Part shown: positions 11,601 to 24,100 of the stretch, one piece after another
Numbering within the stretch: the first letter of the stretch is position 1
Layout of the letters: each line of letters begins with the position of its first letter
Notes under the pieces: model-generated
Database searches by the model: none
The model's input: only the letters and a program-made list of their open reading frames with translations
What the model was told of the DNA's origin: nothing
Assembly: GCA_965112735.1 (NCBI GenBank)
Contig: OZ218950.1
Span: forward strand, 5,394,001 to 5,458,000
Source: Phaeosaccion multiseriatum
Taxonomy: Eukaryota > Ochrophyta, other classes
Direction of reading: 5' to 3'
DNA length: 64,000 bases
Program-made: the position numbers and the translations under genes

Positions 11601-14600
11601 CTGTTCGCCCCCAAGAGCTTTTGGAGGGGCACCCGAGCATGTCTTTCAATGCGCACAATCTCATTGAATGCCACCATTGAAAGGGAGCCTCCATTGCCCC
11701 ATTCCTTGATGAGCTCAATGAGAGCCCACATATAAATGGATCTCCCCAAAACAGTCTTGGGGTCGACTTGGCAGGCGAGAGATGCCAACAGGTGCAAAAG
11801 GCTCTCCAGCATGAGGTGACCACGGATATTGTTGCTGCTGCTGCTGCTGGTGTTGTTGTTGGTGTTGTTGTCCATGCTTGTAGCTCGCTCTCGCTTCAGC
11901 AACTCCAAAAGAGAGATGTAGTGCCCAACAAACGTGTTGTGGGCAGTCTTTCCGTCTCCTCCAAATGCGGCCTTTAGCAGTTTGCCCCCCTGAGCCAGAA
12001 ACAGGCCCCCCTCGCGCCCGACCAAGTGCAAGACTGCATCTTCTCCCCCCGCCGCCGTGTAGTCATGGGGAAGAGCCAGGCCGTACAATAGCAATCTCCT
12101 GAGCGCCTCAAGTCCATCTTTGCCCCCCCCCTGAAGCTCGGCCAGGCTGGCATGCTTCAACACCCAAAGCATAAGTCGCACAAAGCCAGCCTGTACGTCG
12201 CGGCTGCTGCTGGAGCTACTCCTCAGTCCGGGGGGTAGCTTACACTGCTCCGATACGGCCGCGCTTCCCCGCCGCAAGTCCAGAAATGGCACAAGGACTC
12301 TGGCATAGATTGAGTGGGTTCCCTCCTCTGGCTGTGGTGGTGGAAGCGCTGCAATGAATCGAGGAATGACTCGCGGTCTTCGGAACCTCGCCCCCTTGGT
12401 TGCTGCTCTGACCATCATCATCACATTGGCAATGTGCAGCAGCGCAGAAGTCACGTTGACCCGCACTACGTCTGGCGTATCAGATTGGTCCAGCACTTGC
12501 TGCAAGCACGGTACCCACATGCTGTCCCACATCATGTCATCGCCATCGTCACGGCCGTCGTCATCGTCATCCCGTCCTCCTCCACCACCACCACCACCGC
12601 ACAGTGTCAGCGTCTCCAGAAATACAGGCAGTGCCGCAGCCGCATTTCTAGACACCCACGCATTGCGGTGTAGCAAAGCACTCTTGAAGCGCCCAAGACG
12701 GACGGAGAGGGCGCTCAGGGACTTGCTCGTGACATGCCCCTGAGAGCTTCTCATCTCCGCCTTGCTCGCACGAATCTCGGCTCTAGTCACAGGAATGTTG
12801 GCTGCCAGCAGGAAGAATCGCCGTACCAGCGGGAGGCTGGCGAGACGCTGGGTCCCCTCCCATCCTCCCACCGGTGCAATATCGTCCTCCCCTCCCGAGA
12901 GCTTTTCTTCCGCCTCCTTTGTTTTTTCTTGTTCCTCTTCTCCTCCCCTCCCCCCATTCCCAACCCCTCCTACTCCTCTTGTGAGTAGCATTAAAGACAC
13001 AGCGTAATCTGAAGCGCTGACAATGCCAAGCCTTGTCGTCGCCAAGAGACTTGAGTCGCCCCCAGCCCAACGCAGTAAGGCGAAACAAGCATCGACCACA
13101 GGCTGCCACAGGCTCCAGGCCAGCCGGGGACGTTCAGAGTAGAGACGAGCGACGTCTTGGTGTGTGAGGAGCTTGACCATGCTGGAAAAGCCATCAAGGA
13201 GCTCTGAGAATCGAACACCCCAGTTTTTGCTGTCTTGTTGTGAGACGTGCGGCGCCAGTGCTTGTAGTGCACACGTAAGACTCGAAGCCTCCTTCACAAC
13301 CTGGACAAGAGCTTCTCGCGCAGATCCCACTTCTTCCAGGCCAGAAAAGAATCTAGCAGCCAACAAGCCCCGCTCAAGCAAACATTCTGCCGCACCAAGG
13401 CAGACGCTGCTGCTACTGCTACTGCTGCTGCTGCTGCTGCTACCGCTGCTGTTACTGCTGCTGCTGCCTGTTTGGCTTGTCGGACACCATGGCCAAGCAG
13501 GGGAGGAGTCCACACGCGGAGTAGCCGCTCGAGCGCCCCTTGCGTCGTCGTTGGTTGTCTGCCTCCTCGTTTTCACGGACCTTTTCCTCACACCGGCGGA
13601 ACGATGGGCGAGTTGCTGCAAGACTGCATGCCAGCAAACCACCACTTTGCCCTGCAAAAAGGGGTACTCGCATGTGCTCAAGATCTCCGACATGTGGCGC
13701 GCAACACGGGCGTCCAGCTGGATGGCACGCGAATAGAGCTCCAGCAAGACAAAAGCCAGCCTCGCCTTGGCCTGAAATACTTGCTTCTTTCTCGGTGGAG
13801 GACAGGAGAGAAGCACGCTTTCGCAGCCTGCCGTCCTCGACCACCACTCAATTGCAGACAGCGCCGCAGCCAGCGTCGAGCACGTGCTGACAAAAATGCT
13901 TCTCGTGTTAGCCTTGCCACGCTCCCAAAAGACGGCCGAAATAGCACTGGTAAGCGTCTCCAATGTCTGCACCTGGCTCTGGTCCTCCTCCTCCTCAGCA
14001 CCACCAGCATCATCACCAGCATCATCACCAGCGGCTGTCAGCAGCCCTGCCGCCAGCTCCAGCAAGCGCACCCCAATACTGTGTCGACGGTGCTCGGGAG
14101 GGGCGCTAGCTCGCAGCAGAGCCAGGACTGTGGCCAGAGAGTGCTCCTCCGTCCTTTTCATGCGGTAGCACAAAGCCTCCCACAACTGCGGCGTCCACAC
14201 GCTCTCCGCCACATGCCCGGAAATCAAATGCACCACCTTGGCGATGATGTTCGAGACACCTGTCTGCAGAAACATCACGTGCTCAGTAGACGGAACTGCC
14301 AGCGTCGTGCTCGTCCGGCACTCCTCCCGGGCTGCGCCGGCCAAAGCAGTCAAGCGCTGAAAGCACAGGATGTGCTCATTTCTCGCCGTATCGTCTCCAC
14401 TCCCTCCCCTCTGGATCACACAATGCAGTGCATTCAGGGTGACCAGTGTGGTCACGCAGTCATCATATAATGATTCGAGTAGCAGCGAGCCGCACCCCTT
14501 TGCCTCAGTCACAACCGTCACAATGGTCTCACAGATCCGCTTCGATGCACTCTGAAGTGACCCATGAGCCAGCAGACAGACCATCTGGAGAGCCAAACCG

Positions 14601-14950
14601 CCCATAAAGGTGGTGTCTTTGCAAATCGCGTCATCCTCACAAGACAAGCTGCACGTCTCCGTAACGAGCTGACACACCGTCAGCACCCTGGCAGCAACAG
14701 CAGTGGCCGCCACCCTTGCTGTTCCTTCTTCTTCTACTCCTGCTACTAGTGGTGGTGGTGCTGCTGGTGCTGCTGGTGGTGCTGGTGCCGCCGCCGCTGC
14801 TGCCTCCCTGAGGAGCTGCGGAAGCTGGGTGCGGACCCGGCGTACAAACGCGCGGCAGTCCACTTCCGGCCCGCTATACTCGTGCTGCCCCTCAGCATGT
14901 TCTTGCGTCTCTCGTAGCAAACCGGCGGCGTCTATTAATGGACGTGCCAT
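4336..14950 (-). CDS. ATR: ATR checkpoint kinase (PIKK family)
   Basis: Phosphatidylinositol-3-kinase-related Ser/Thr kinase that senses RPA-coated ssDNA at stalled forks. Nine exons stay in frame: 14950-11471, 11394-11284, 11213-10566, 10453-9959, 9874-9341, 9265-7241, 7144-5726, 5554-4983 and 4903-4336, giving about 3,283 aa (human ATR is 2,644). The N-terminal half is HEAT-like; the UME region includes CAKCLGELGAIDPSRL. A long FAT region follows, then the kinase: KKISLQT, LNEECGLLEWV, catalytic GLGDRHGENILV (about residue 3066) and metal-binding HVDFDCLFDKG. The C-terminus is an ATR-type FATC ending QMYVGWQAWI, which separates it from ATM, TOR and TRRAP. Extra length comes from Ser, Gly and Ala runs encoded by CTG/CAG-like triplets. 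The intron at 7240-7145 is 96 nt and stop-free, but canonical borders and loss of family similarity support removing it. Confidence 0.92.
5579..5700. repeat. CAA/CAG trinucleotide tract in ATR intron 7
   Basis: Plus-strand CAACAA and CAGCAA units fill most of the intron between ATR exons 7 and 8 (5725-5555). On the transcribed strand this is a TTG/CTG tract ending at a pyrimidine-rich acceptor. Confidence 0.85.
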
Positions 14951-15171
14951 TGTCCTATCTCCTACATAAAGACAAGCTTGCGAGAAAAAAAAGCGGGAAT
15001 GGGGAATGGAAGACCCCGCCCTCTGGTGCCATCTCCGATGAGGGAGGGAGATCGCATCGGGAGAGAGAGAGACGTGAGAAAAAAAAAAAAAAAAAAAAAA
15101 ATAATTGTCTAGCTCAGAAGTGTTATTGTCTAGCTCAGAAGTCTCCCTCTCAGCTCGGATGAAGACCTGTG
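14951..15171. other. Short spacer between dynein 3' end and ATR start
   Basis: 221 bp separate the dynein stop from the ATR start, both on the minus strand. It holds a run of about 25 A (plus strand, near 15078-15102) and a direct duplication of TTGTCTAGCTCAGAAGT (about 15105-15141). The ATR promoter and dynein polyadenylation signals must lie here, but I see no clear motif. Confidence 0.5.
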
Positions 15172-18100
15172 CTATGAACTGCCTTCGCAGAGCAAAGCCA
15201 CGCCCCGCAAGACCCAGTGATTTGGCGGGCGGTCCTTCGTGGGAAGTGTAACGCTAAAGATTATGTACCGGTCTGTCCGCGTGGCGTACTTGTATACAGG
15301 GCAGGAGTATCCGGCCCGGAAGGGAGAAGCCCCGACATCGCCGCCTGTGCCTCCGCGTTTCGAGCCTTTGCTCATTGCGGTGACGAACATGACGGGGATG
15401 AGGCACAGGAGCTGCTTGGGCTTGGACTCCACCAGAGAGCTCTCCTGCTTGCTCCACGCCGCGCCATCTAGGTACAGCCCGTGCGCGTACACGCCTTCCT
15501 TGGGTGCCTGGCGCACGTGGTCTGCTTGCTCGAATTCCGTAACCTTCAAGAGGGAGGGACAATTGGCGGGAAAGAACATATGAGCGTGTGTAATTGGAGG
15601 ACACGGTCCATGCATGCCCTTTCTTGTCTCCCTACCTCCGTGTGCGTGACCACCATGTCCAGTGCCCAATTATCCGCCTTGTGGCCTCTGGTGACCTGCG
15701 ATGGACACACAACGACAGCCACACACGCACGCCAGGACAAACGTGAACAAACCGAGGGCGGTGGAGGGGGAGGAGGAGGAGGAGGAGGAGGGGAAGCTCA
15801 CCTCCTGCTGCACAGCTGTTAGGAAGCCTTGGACATTGAAGAGGCCAGTCAGCCAGAAGGAGAGCGGCCTGCCCGTCTCAAGCCAAGCAGACAACTGCTG
15901 GTGGCGCAGCAAGAAGCTGCCAAACCATTGGCCGAGACTGGGCGAGATCCAAGATATCTCATCCCCCCCATACGAGAACATCCAAGTTCGGGGCACTCGA
16001 GCGTCGTAAATGGCCGAAATCGCGTCCATGAGCTCCGCCGTGACCACCACCTCTCCTCGGATGGCCTGCAGCAGCACTCGGAGCATGCCGGACACCTTGG
16101 TGATGACCATGTGCAGTCGCTGTGCCTCTTGGAAGAGGAAGATATTGAGGGGCACGCCCAGCCCTCCCTGCTGGGCAATGGCCTCCAGGCACTGGTCTTC
16201 GCCGTACATGGCGGGGGAAGGCATGCCGCCGAGCAACTCGGAGCACTTGTCGTACACCATCTCTTCCCTTGTGCGGCCCGTGCTCCCCGCAGCCTGCGTG
16301 GGCTGTGTCTCCATCAGCGTGGACAGCAATTGGTGTCCCTCCTTGTTCCGGAAAGCCAAGTCTGCATTCGGGTGCAATCCAAACACCTCTGGCGAGTCCA
16401 CCTGTGGAAAGGCTTGCACGAAGGCGTTGTAGTCGTCCATCTCTTGGCTGTCGGGGATGATGTAGCGAAAGTCGTTGGGGATACGCTGCAGCGGAGTGCC
16501 GGGATTGAAGGTGAATGTCGGAGACAGCACAGCCGGTGCCATCCAAGACGAGGTGTAGGTCGAGAAGAGGCGGCGGTCGAGGTCGTCTGTGATCTTTCCT
16601 CCGTACTGCACCTCGCCCACCATGTATTGGATAGTAGGCCAGCTCACAGCGCCGCTGTACAAGTGCTTCTCCAGGAAGGTGATGCAGGCGTTGAGGTCCC
16701 CGTCGTTGAACTCGTAAGGAATGCACCACCCGAGAGGGCCGAACTTGCGACGCTCCTGAGGAGAGGGGGCGGGTCATAACGTAACAAGTTTGTCATGTTA
16801 GATCATCTCGACAGAGCTGGAGGGAGCGAGCGAGGGAGGGAACACGGAGCGGACCTCTTTCGCTCTCACCTGCACGATGCTGTGCAAGAAGCAAATCCCA
16901 AACAGCAAGCATCTCCACTGGCTGCTCTCCACTCTCTCGAGCTTGTCTTGGTCCACAATGACGGTGTAGCTGCGCAATAGCCCTGCTCGCAGCCCCTTCG
17001 GCGGCTCGTTGGTCACCTTGGTGGCCATTTGGAGGAGGCCAATGGGGAAGCGCGGGTGTGGCTCCGAAGTGATGAAGAGCCTCCAGCTGTCGTTCATGGT
17101 ACCCGACTCGGAAATGCGCGCCATGTAGTCCTCCATGGTCTCCATGAAGTCGAGGCCCAAGTGACAGTTCTGCAGCATGACCCACGAGCCGTTGACAACT
17201 GCGCTGTTCATAGCCCTCATGGCCACCACGGCCTGCCCTTCCCCCATGCTCACGCACATGACCTGTGCGGTGTGTTGTGGTGGGGTGTGTTGTGTTGTGT
17301 TGTGTTGTTCGTTAAGAGGTGGGTCAGGGCAACGTCAAATCACTCAGAGCTCCCGCTCCACACAAAAAATGAAGCGACTCACCGATTTCCTCTTCTTCCG
17401 TGCCAAGCCCTCAATGCTGTCCGTAGGGTCAGCCCCCGCTGACAGGAGGAAGATGACGGGAGTCCGTCCGTTCATCTCGTTGAAAACGCTCTCCACCGTA
17501 TCCGTCAGTGGCTCTACATAGCGTGGGCCCATCGCTGGTAGCTTCCCTCCTTCCTGCTCAATCGTCTCGGTGAGGCATATAAAACTGTGTGTTGGGTCAG
17601 AGAGAAGCAACAAAAACAGCTGGTGAGCGTTTCCCGATAGACAGTACTACACAGCGCAGCACAGAGTCAGAAGAAGAAAGACAGAGGGACAACTTACCTA
17701 TTCACACAAAGTAGGGTTCGATCCTCCCTCAAAGCCCGAACAAGCAGCAATCGGAAGAAGCCGCCGATGGCCGGGTTGGCCGCAAGTCGCCCTTCATAGC
17801 TTGGGACCGCTACCTGCCGTCACGACGTGTTCGGAAGGGGAGAGGGCATAAGCAACCGAGCCAAATAGAAACCAAACAAGGCCGGCCACAAACCCCAACG
17901 AACCTCTTCTGGCTCGTTCTCCGCGTACCACGCCCTCCAGGCTGGTTCGTTCCTAATCATCTCCTCGGGAAGTGACTTGAACGTTGGGCAATCCACGGAG
18001 ACTTGCAGGGCGTTGAGCCATGCCGCGTCGCTCAACCAGGGGAAGGGCTTTGGGCGAGAGGTCGAAATATCTAGAGCTGCTCCTCCCTTGATCAGCAGCG

Positions 18101-21100
18101 TCACGTCACTCTGCTCCAGACGGCCCGCGGTGATGAGTATCTTGAGAGTGAGGATGAGCTTGAAGGAGAGCTTGTCCTTCTCGTACAACCCTCTGCTGAT
18201 GTAGCGGTAGATAGTAAAGGTCATCGTGTCGATGATGTTGAAGACGCGTTTGCTTGCCAGGCTGGCCTTATCTGCGGCGTCCATGCTAGCGTCAAAAAGG
18301 CCCTACGGAGGAGGAGATAAGGGCCTTCAATACCATCATAATAACACCTTTTTGCGAGCAAAGACACAACCCACAACGTACCTGGAACTGATCAAGGCTG
18401 GTTTGGTACATGACACTGACGAGGGACATATCCACCACGCTGAAGTAAAGAATAGAGCCCCGCGTTGCCACTGGCCGGTACTGCTCCCTCTTTTCGTTGA
18501 TCGCTGCCCTTGTCTCCCCCGCTGCAATGAGCTTCTCGTTCACCTCCACAGCCTTCTTCTTGGTGTCTGCGAGCACCCCGATGAGGTCGTCATCGTCCAG
18601 CAGGTTGCCGGTGTTTGCGCTCAGCCTTTCCAGGAGCAGCTCGTCCAGCATCAGAAGGGCTTTTGTGTTGCTGGTCACCTGTTGCGGTGCGGGGCCACGA
18701 AGAGACGAGTGGTTTGGGTTGCGTGCTTCCCTTCAACTACACCCCTCTCCGCCCCCCCAAAAGGGACGCACTTACGTACGTACCTCCTCGAGCACTTCCT
18801 TCAGTTGCTCTTCCAAACTGTTCTGCTCCTTTTGAATCACGCGGCCAAGCAATTGCTCCTCCAGGCCGCGCTGCGTCACGGTGAAATCTACAACTGTGGT
18901 ACGCGCTTGGGTTTCCGGCGAGTAGTGGGGATTAGGCAGCCTCGTCGTGAGATACAGCATAAAGCCCTCGTTCAGCTCGCACAGCTTGTCGGCCACGTTG
19001 ATGTACTGTGTTGTCACGGGTTCGGGGAGGAAAGGGGTCACGGCATCGTCCATTGTGCAAGTCGTCTCCGAAGTGCGCCCTGCACCTCACCTTGCTTTTG
19101 GCCTTGATAATCACTTGCTTCTCGAGAACAGGCGTAAGCATAGGGTCTACTTCTTCTTCGACCCCTGCAATGATGAGCGCCTTCCCTTCCATCATGCAAA
19201 ACTCGACTTGGTCTCTCAGCCGTGGGTTGGCCAGAGATGTCAGCACGTACGTTCGCTCGGCCTGTGAAGCAGTTTTGGGGATTCATTCCGCGTCAGAAAA
19301 GTGGATAGAAAGAAGTACAAAGAGGGAGAGCCAGTCCACGCACCTCGCAGTTCTTGATCCACGCCAAAGCCTGCCCCTGTGGGTCCACTAGCAGGGGGTA
19401 TCTGCTGCTCCTCGTTACTAAAATTCCATTCTGAATGGAGAGTGGGTCGGTCGGTAGGCCTTGCATGTTCCAGTCACCAATGGTCCCCACATCCACCAAA
19501 AAGGCGATGAGCTCGCTACTGCCCATCATGGCACTGACGGGCACACGGCGCTCGCATAAATCGTCCATGAAAACGTTTCTGATGAGGTGACTGAGACGAG
19601 AAAACGATACGTAAGCGGGAGGGCGGGGGGGGGGGGGGATAACAGACAGGCAACCAAAGACATACCTGCGGAAGTCCTGATTGAAAGGCCCGCAGTATCC
19701 TACAAACGCACACGCGACAGCCACGTCCCCGACGAGGCGGCGCTTGGTGTCAGCGAACTTGTGGCTGTCCTCGGTCCAGCGGGTGCGCTCTCCGGCAAGA
19801 CCGTCAATGAGGGCCGTGGCCTGAACCAAGGCGGAGGAGAAGGGACAACGTACAGGGCATCCCAGGTTGGAATTGAACAGAAGGAAGCAAAGATAGACAA
19901 AAGAGTTCTGTATACCTGCTCCATGCGCTTGCGAGTGCTCGCAGCGTTCTCCTCGATGGCCTTCTTGGCCGCCATCTGCCCCTCAAACTCCGCCTGTAGC
20001 TTGGCCAGCACGTCTTGGCAGGCCTGCAGCTTGGCCTCCGCCTCGGCAAGCTGCGCCTGGGCTACCTCGAGCCGAGCCTCCGCCAGGCGCAGTGCCTCCA
20101 GTTTGGGTTTAACCACCTGTGCTCGCAATCCCAACACCCATCGGGTTTGTCGTGTTAGGGACAGGCAAACAAATCGCAACGCAACAACGAGACACGTGCT
20201 ACTTGCCTTGGAGGCCTCGTGATAGGACGTCATCGCCCTCGCCCACGTGCACAGCCCCTCCGCGGCCTTGGAAGCGTTGCGCGCTACAGCGGGGTTGAAC
20301 CCCTCAAGCTCGAGGTAAGGCGCCATAAGCTCCACGGTCTCGTCGTTGATCATGTCCTTCTCGTGCTGGCTGAAGTGGAAGATGTTCTGCAAAAAGCGTG
20401 CGTCGCTGAGCATGCCTGTCTGCATGACCTTGTACGAGTCTTTGAGAAACGGAAAAGTGGTCTTCTCCTTCCCAATGCCAAGTGTCACTTCGTCCATCTG
20501 CACAGGCGCCAATTGCTCCATCTTGAGCAGCCCGACAGTGTCAAAGATGAGTTTGATAACGTCGCTGGGCTTTTGCAACTTCTTGAGCTCGTTCAGGTCA
20601 TTGGCCTTGATGCTCTGCACCGCGCCCTCCGCCTCCTCCAAGAAGGGCCGGGCCTTTGCAAGGTCCTCCTCGGCGTCGTCTTTCTCCGCTGTGATGGCGC
20701 GCGCGTCGGCCATGCACGCTTCCTTGATGCCATTCACCGCGTCCGCTTCCTTCTTGGCTGCCATACTGAGTTTGGAGAGGGTGGAGGGCATAAATTGGGT
20801 CAGCTGGGCCAAACCCGCCCCCCCTCCCGTCCGTGGATGAACTCACCTCGACACCTCCAGCCGACTGAGCATGGCCGTGGCGGCTTTGTCCGCTTCCTTG
20901 AGCTTGACCTCTTCGTCCTTCAGCTGCACCTTCATGAGCTCCACGTCCTTCGCCCCCCGTTGTAGCTTCTCTAGGCCTACCGCCACCTGCTCGATCACAA
21001 GTACACAACACGTGGACAGTTGAGTTAATCTTAACACCAGAAGGAGCTCTCTCTCTGGTCGTGACCCTTCCTTACCCGTCTAGTCTTGTTGTCCACTTCG

Positions 21101-24100
21101 GCCTTCTTCCTTTTGTACAGAGGCGCATAGCTGTCCAGGAAGGACAGGAAGCTCCTTGGCGTCTTGTAGACGTGTCTTCTCACCCGCCCCAAGTAGTCAG
21201 CGCAAGAGTCCACCACGAGTCTGTGCACCATGCCCATGTGCGTAATGAGACCGTCCTTCACGTCTTTGGGGCAGTCGATATCGGCAGGCTCAATGACTCC
21301 TCGACTTACTGCAACCAATGCCTCCGAGGGCCAGCTCAAGAACCAGTTGATGTTGCAGCCATTGACAAGACCGGGAAACTTCCGAGCCCGCTCGGGGAAC
21401 TTGGCGCTCACCGGGCTAAAGGCCAAGACGACGTGCAAGTTGGCGCGAACTCGGTCAATGAAGAAGCGGATGAGATTCTCCGGTGTGTCCACAAAGTCGC
21501 TGCGGCTCTTCATGGCGTCCGCCCTCGCCTCCGCAGCCATGGCCATAATCTCATCCTTGGCAAAGAGGTTAGACACCTCCCCAGTCATGAGGATGCTGTT
21601 GATTACCTCCAAAAACGTCTCCTCCTTCACCTCGGCGTCCGTCATGATGAAAGTGGCCGGCCGACCACTGCAGCCACAGAGCCTGTACAAGGCCCTGAGG
21701 TCATCCAGAAACGACGACAAATTGTACGATTTCGTGATCGTAATCTGAAACATGTGGCTCCCCGATATGTAGCTGGCTAAGCGAGTGATGCTCTGCTTAC
21801 CGCTACCACCCACTCCGACAAAGAGCATGCTGCTGCGATGCATCCCGAGCAGCCTGCTGACCCGCAACAGGTGCTTCAGTGCGTCATCAAACAGTACCAG
21901 GTCCATCCGTTTGGCCGGAAAGTCCTCGTTGTACCGTTTGGCAAAGAGCTGGACACTCTCTCGGAGGCTTGCCAGCGAAGGTCCCTTCTCGTACACTTTG
22001 GGAGCCTCCTCCACCACGATGCCATCTTCGTCATACTCATCAGACCTCAAAAAGTCCACAAAGTGTGCCTCTTCAAAGGCGGCCGCAAAAGTCCCGCCAA
22101 TCCCATTCGGTGGGGAAGGGGATGGATGATTGAGGTTTCCTCCTGCTGTTGTACCTCCAGCCGTAGCCCCTGTCTTCCCGCTTACGCTTCCCGAGGACCT
22201 GCCGACGCCACCAGAAGTACTGGAGCGCCTGCGGTTTCCACTGCCGGATGACATGCCAAGCTTCGCCCCCGCGCCACCACCATCCTCATCCCGCTGCTCT
22301 GCCTTGGCCTCGACATCCTTGATGAACTGCTCAGTCTGCTTTTCCAACTGAACAGAAAAGGCCTTCTTGTCCTCCAGGGTCGTGAGCTTGTCGCTAAAGA
22401 CGCGCGTGCACTCGTGGCGCCAAAGCTGCAGCAATAGCACAGGGCTATTCCCGTCCCCGACCCCAGCACCAGCAGAGCCGTCACCACCGAGGCCAAGACT
22501 GGAAAGTGGGGCTCTGAGGATGCCCTGGAAAACTCTGCTCAGCTCCCGCATACTAAAGAGATAGTGGAACTTGGTGGGCGAGGGCAGCATCTTGTTGCGC
22601 ATCCAGCGCCACAAGGCAATCGTCGCCACTGGCAAGCCGTCGACGATCTCCTCAAACACGGCAGCATGAGGAATGGCTGCATAGGCGGTGCGAGGGAAAC
22701 GACCCGCCATGATCTGTCCGTAAATGCTGTTGATAGACTGCACCGTCGGTAGCGTCATGTTGAACATGAAAAAGTGCCGTTTCAGCCGATTGGGGATATC
22801 ATTCTTCCCCGCGTCGGGCTGACTCATGGCCCCGAGGTACTGCAGGTCCTCCAGCACTTTGAGATCTCCACGCTTGTCCTTGTCCAGGAAGCAGAACCCA
22901 CCGGTTTCGATGAGCTGCCGTACCATCTCCAGGGTCGGCTGGTCGCCCCACTCGTTGATTTCCGGCATGGACAAATCGTCTAGAAACACCGTCATCGCCC
23001 GTCCGCCAGCGGGGCCAAAATTCTTGCCCCCACGCTTGTCTAGCTCCCCTTCGACGGTCGCCTGGAACATCCCTGGTGTGGTGGCAGACGAAAAGTTCAC
23101 TCTCTTGACGAGCATACTCTGCGTCGCTGGCTGCGCGGCCAACTGATCAAAGTACATGAGGGCTGTGGTGGTCTTTGCTGTGCCACTTCCGCCCACCATC
23201 AACACAGGGAATCGCTGAGCCTGGCGTCGTCCAAAGCACACACAATAATGAGCAGCAAGAGGGTTAGAGGGACCTTTGCAGTCGAGGGGGGCACACGTCT
23301 TCTGCTGCTATACCTGAAGCTTTCCTACGATGGCCAGCGCGCGAGTACTGTCGGCAGTGGGCACGAGGAGGCTATGGAAGTCCACAACGTGTCCAGTAGC
23401 GCCCTCCACCGCTGAAGGGTGCGGTGTGGGGTATAACCATTCAGGCACGACCCATCTCTCCCACGCCAAACTCTCCAAGTTGACGGTAAAGTCAAACACG
23501 GTGTCTGATGCGTCGCGCTCCCCACTCCCAGCGGGCGGCATGCTGTCCGCCCCTATGGCCCTGAGGCGAGCGTCGAAGCGCACTCTGCTCTCCGCGTCCA
23601 GCAAACCCCCCAGAGACCAAGTCAGGGAGTACAGAAAGAGGCGCTCCACCTCCTCCACGCGGTCAGAGACGCTCTCGCTCAAGTCCGCAGCAGAAAGCAG
23701 TCCCCGCAACAAACGGATATTGGCCTTCCGATAACAGCAACAACAACAGCAGCATCAACAAGAATATCAAGAGGAGAGAGACATGCTTTGGTCTAAAGAA
23801 TGAACCAAACAACACCGTACAGGCACACGCTCTAGCGCTCTAATTCTCACCTCCATGAGCCCGACTCGAGCACACGCTAACACCGACGAGCAGCACCGGC
23901 CTAGGTACTCGAACATGTGTCCAGGCTTCTTAGGGCCCGCGCACTCTCCCACGTATTTGTGGAAGCACTTGCGAAGAGCATTCACTTGAGCCACACCGGC
24001 CTCCTGCCCGGCGCAGCTGGCCTCCTCGCGGTTGAGCCAGGCCGTCACCACGGGCTGCCAGTCGAGGTCGCTGTCAGACACGTAAATGATTCCTGCTCGA

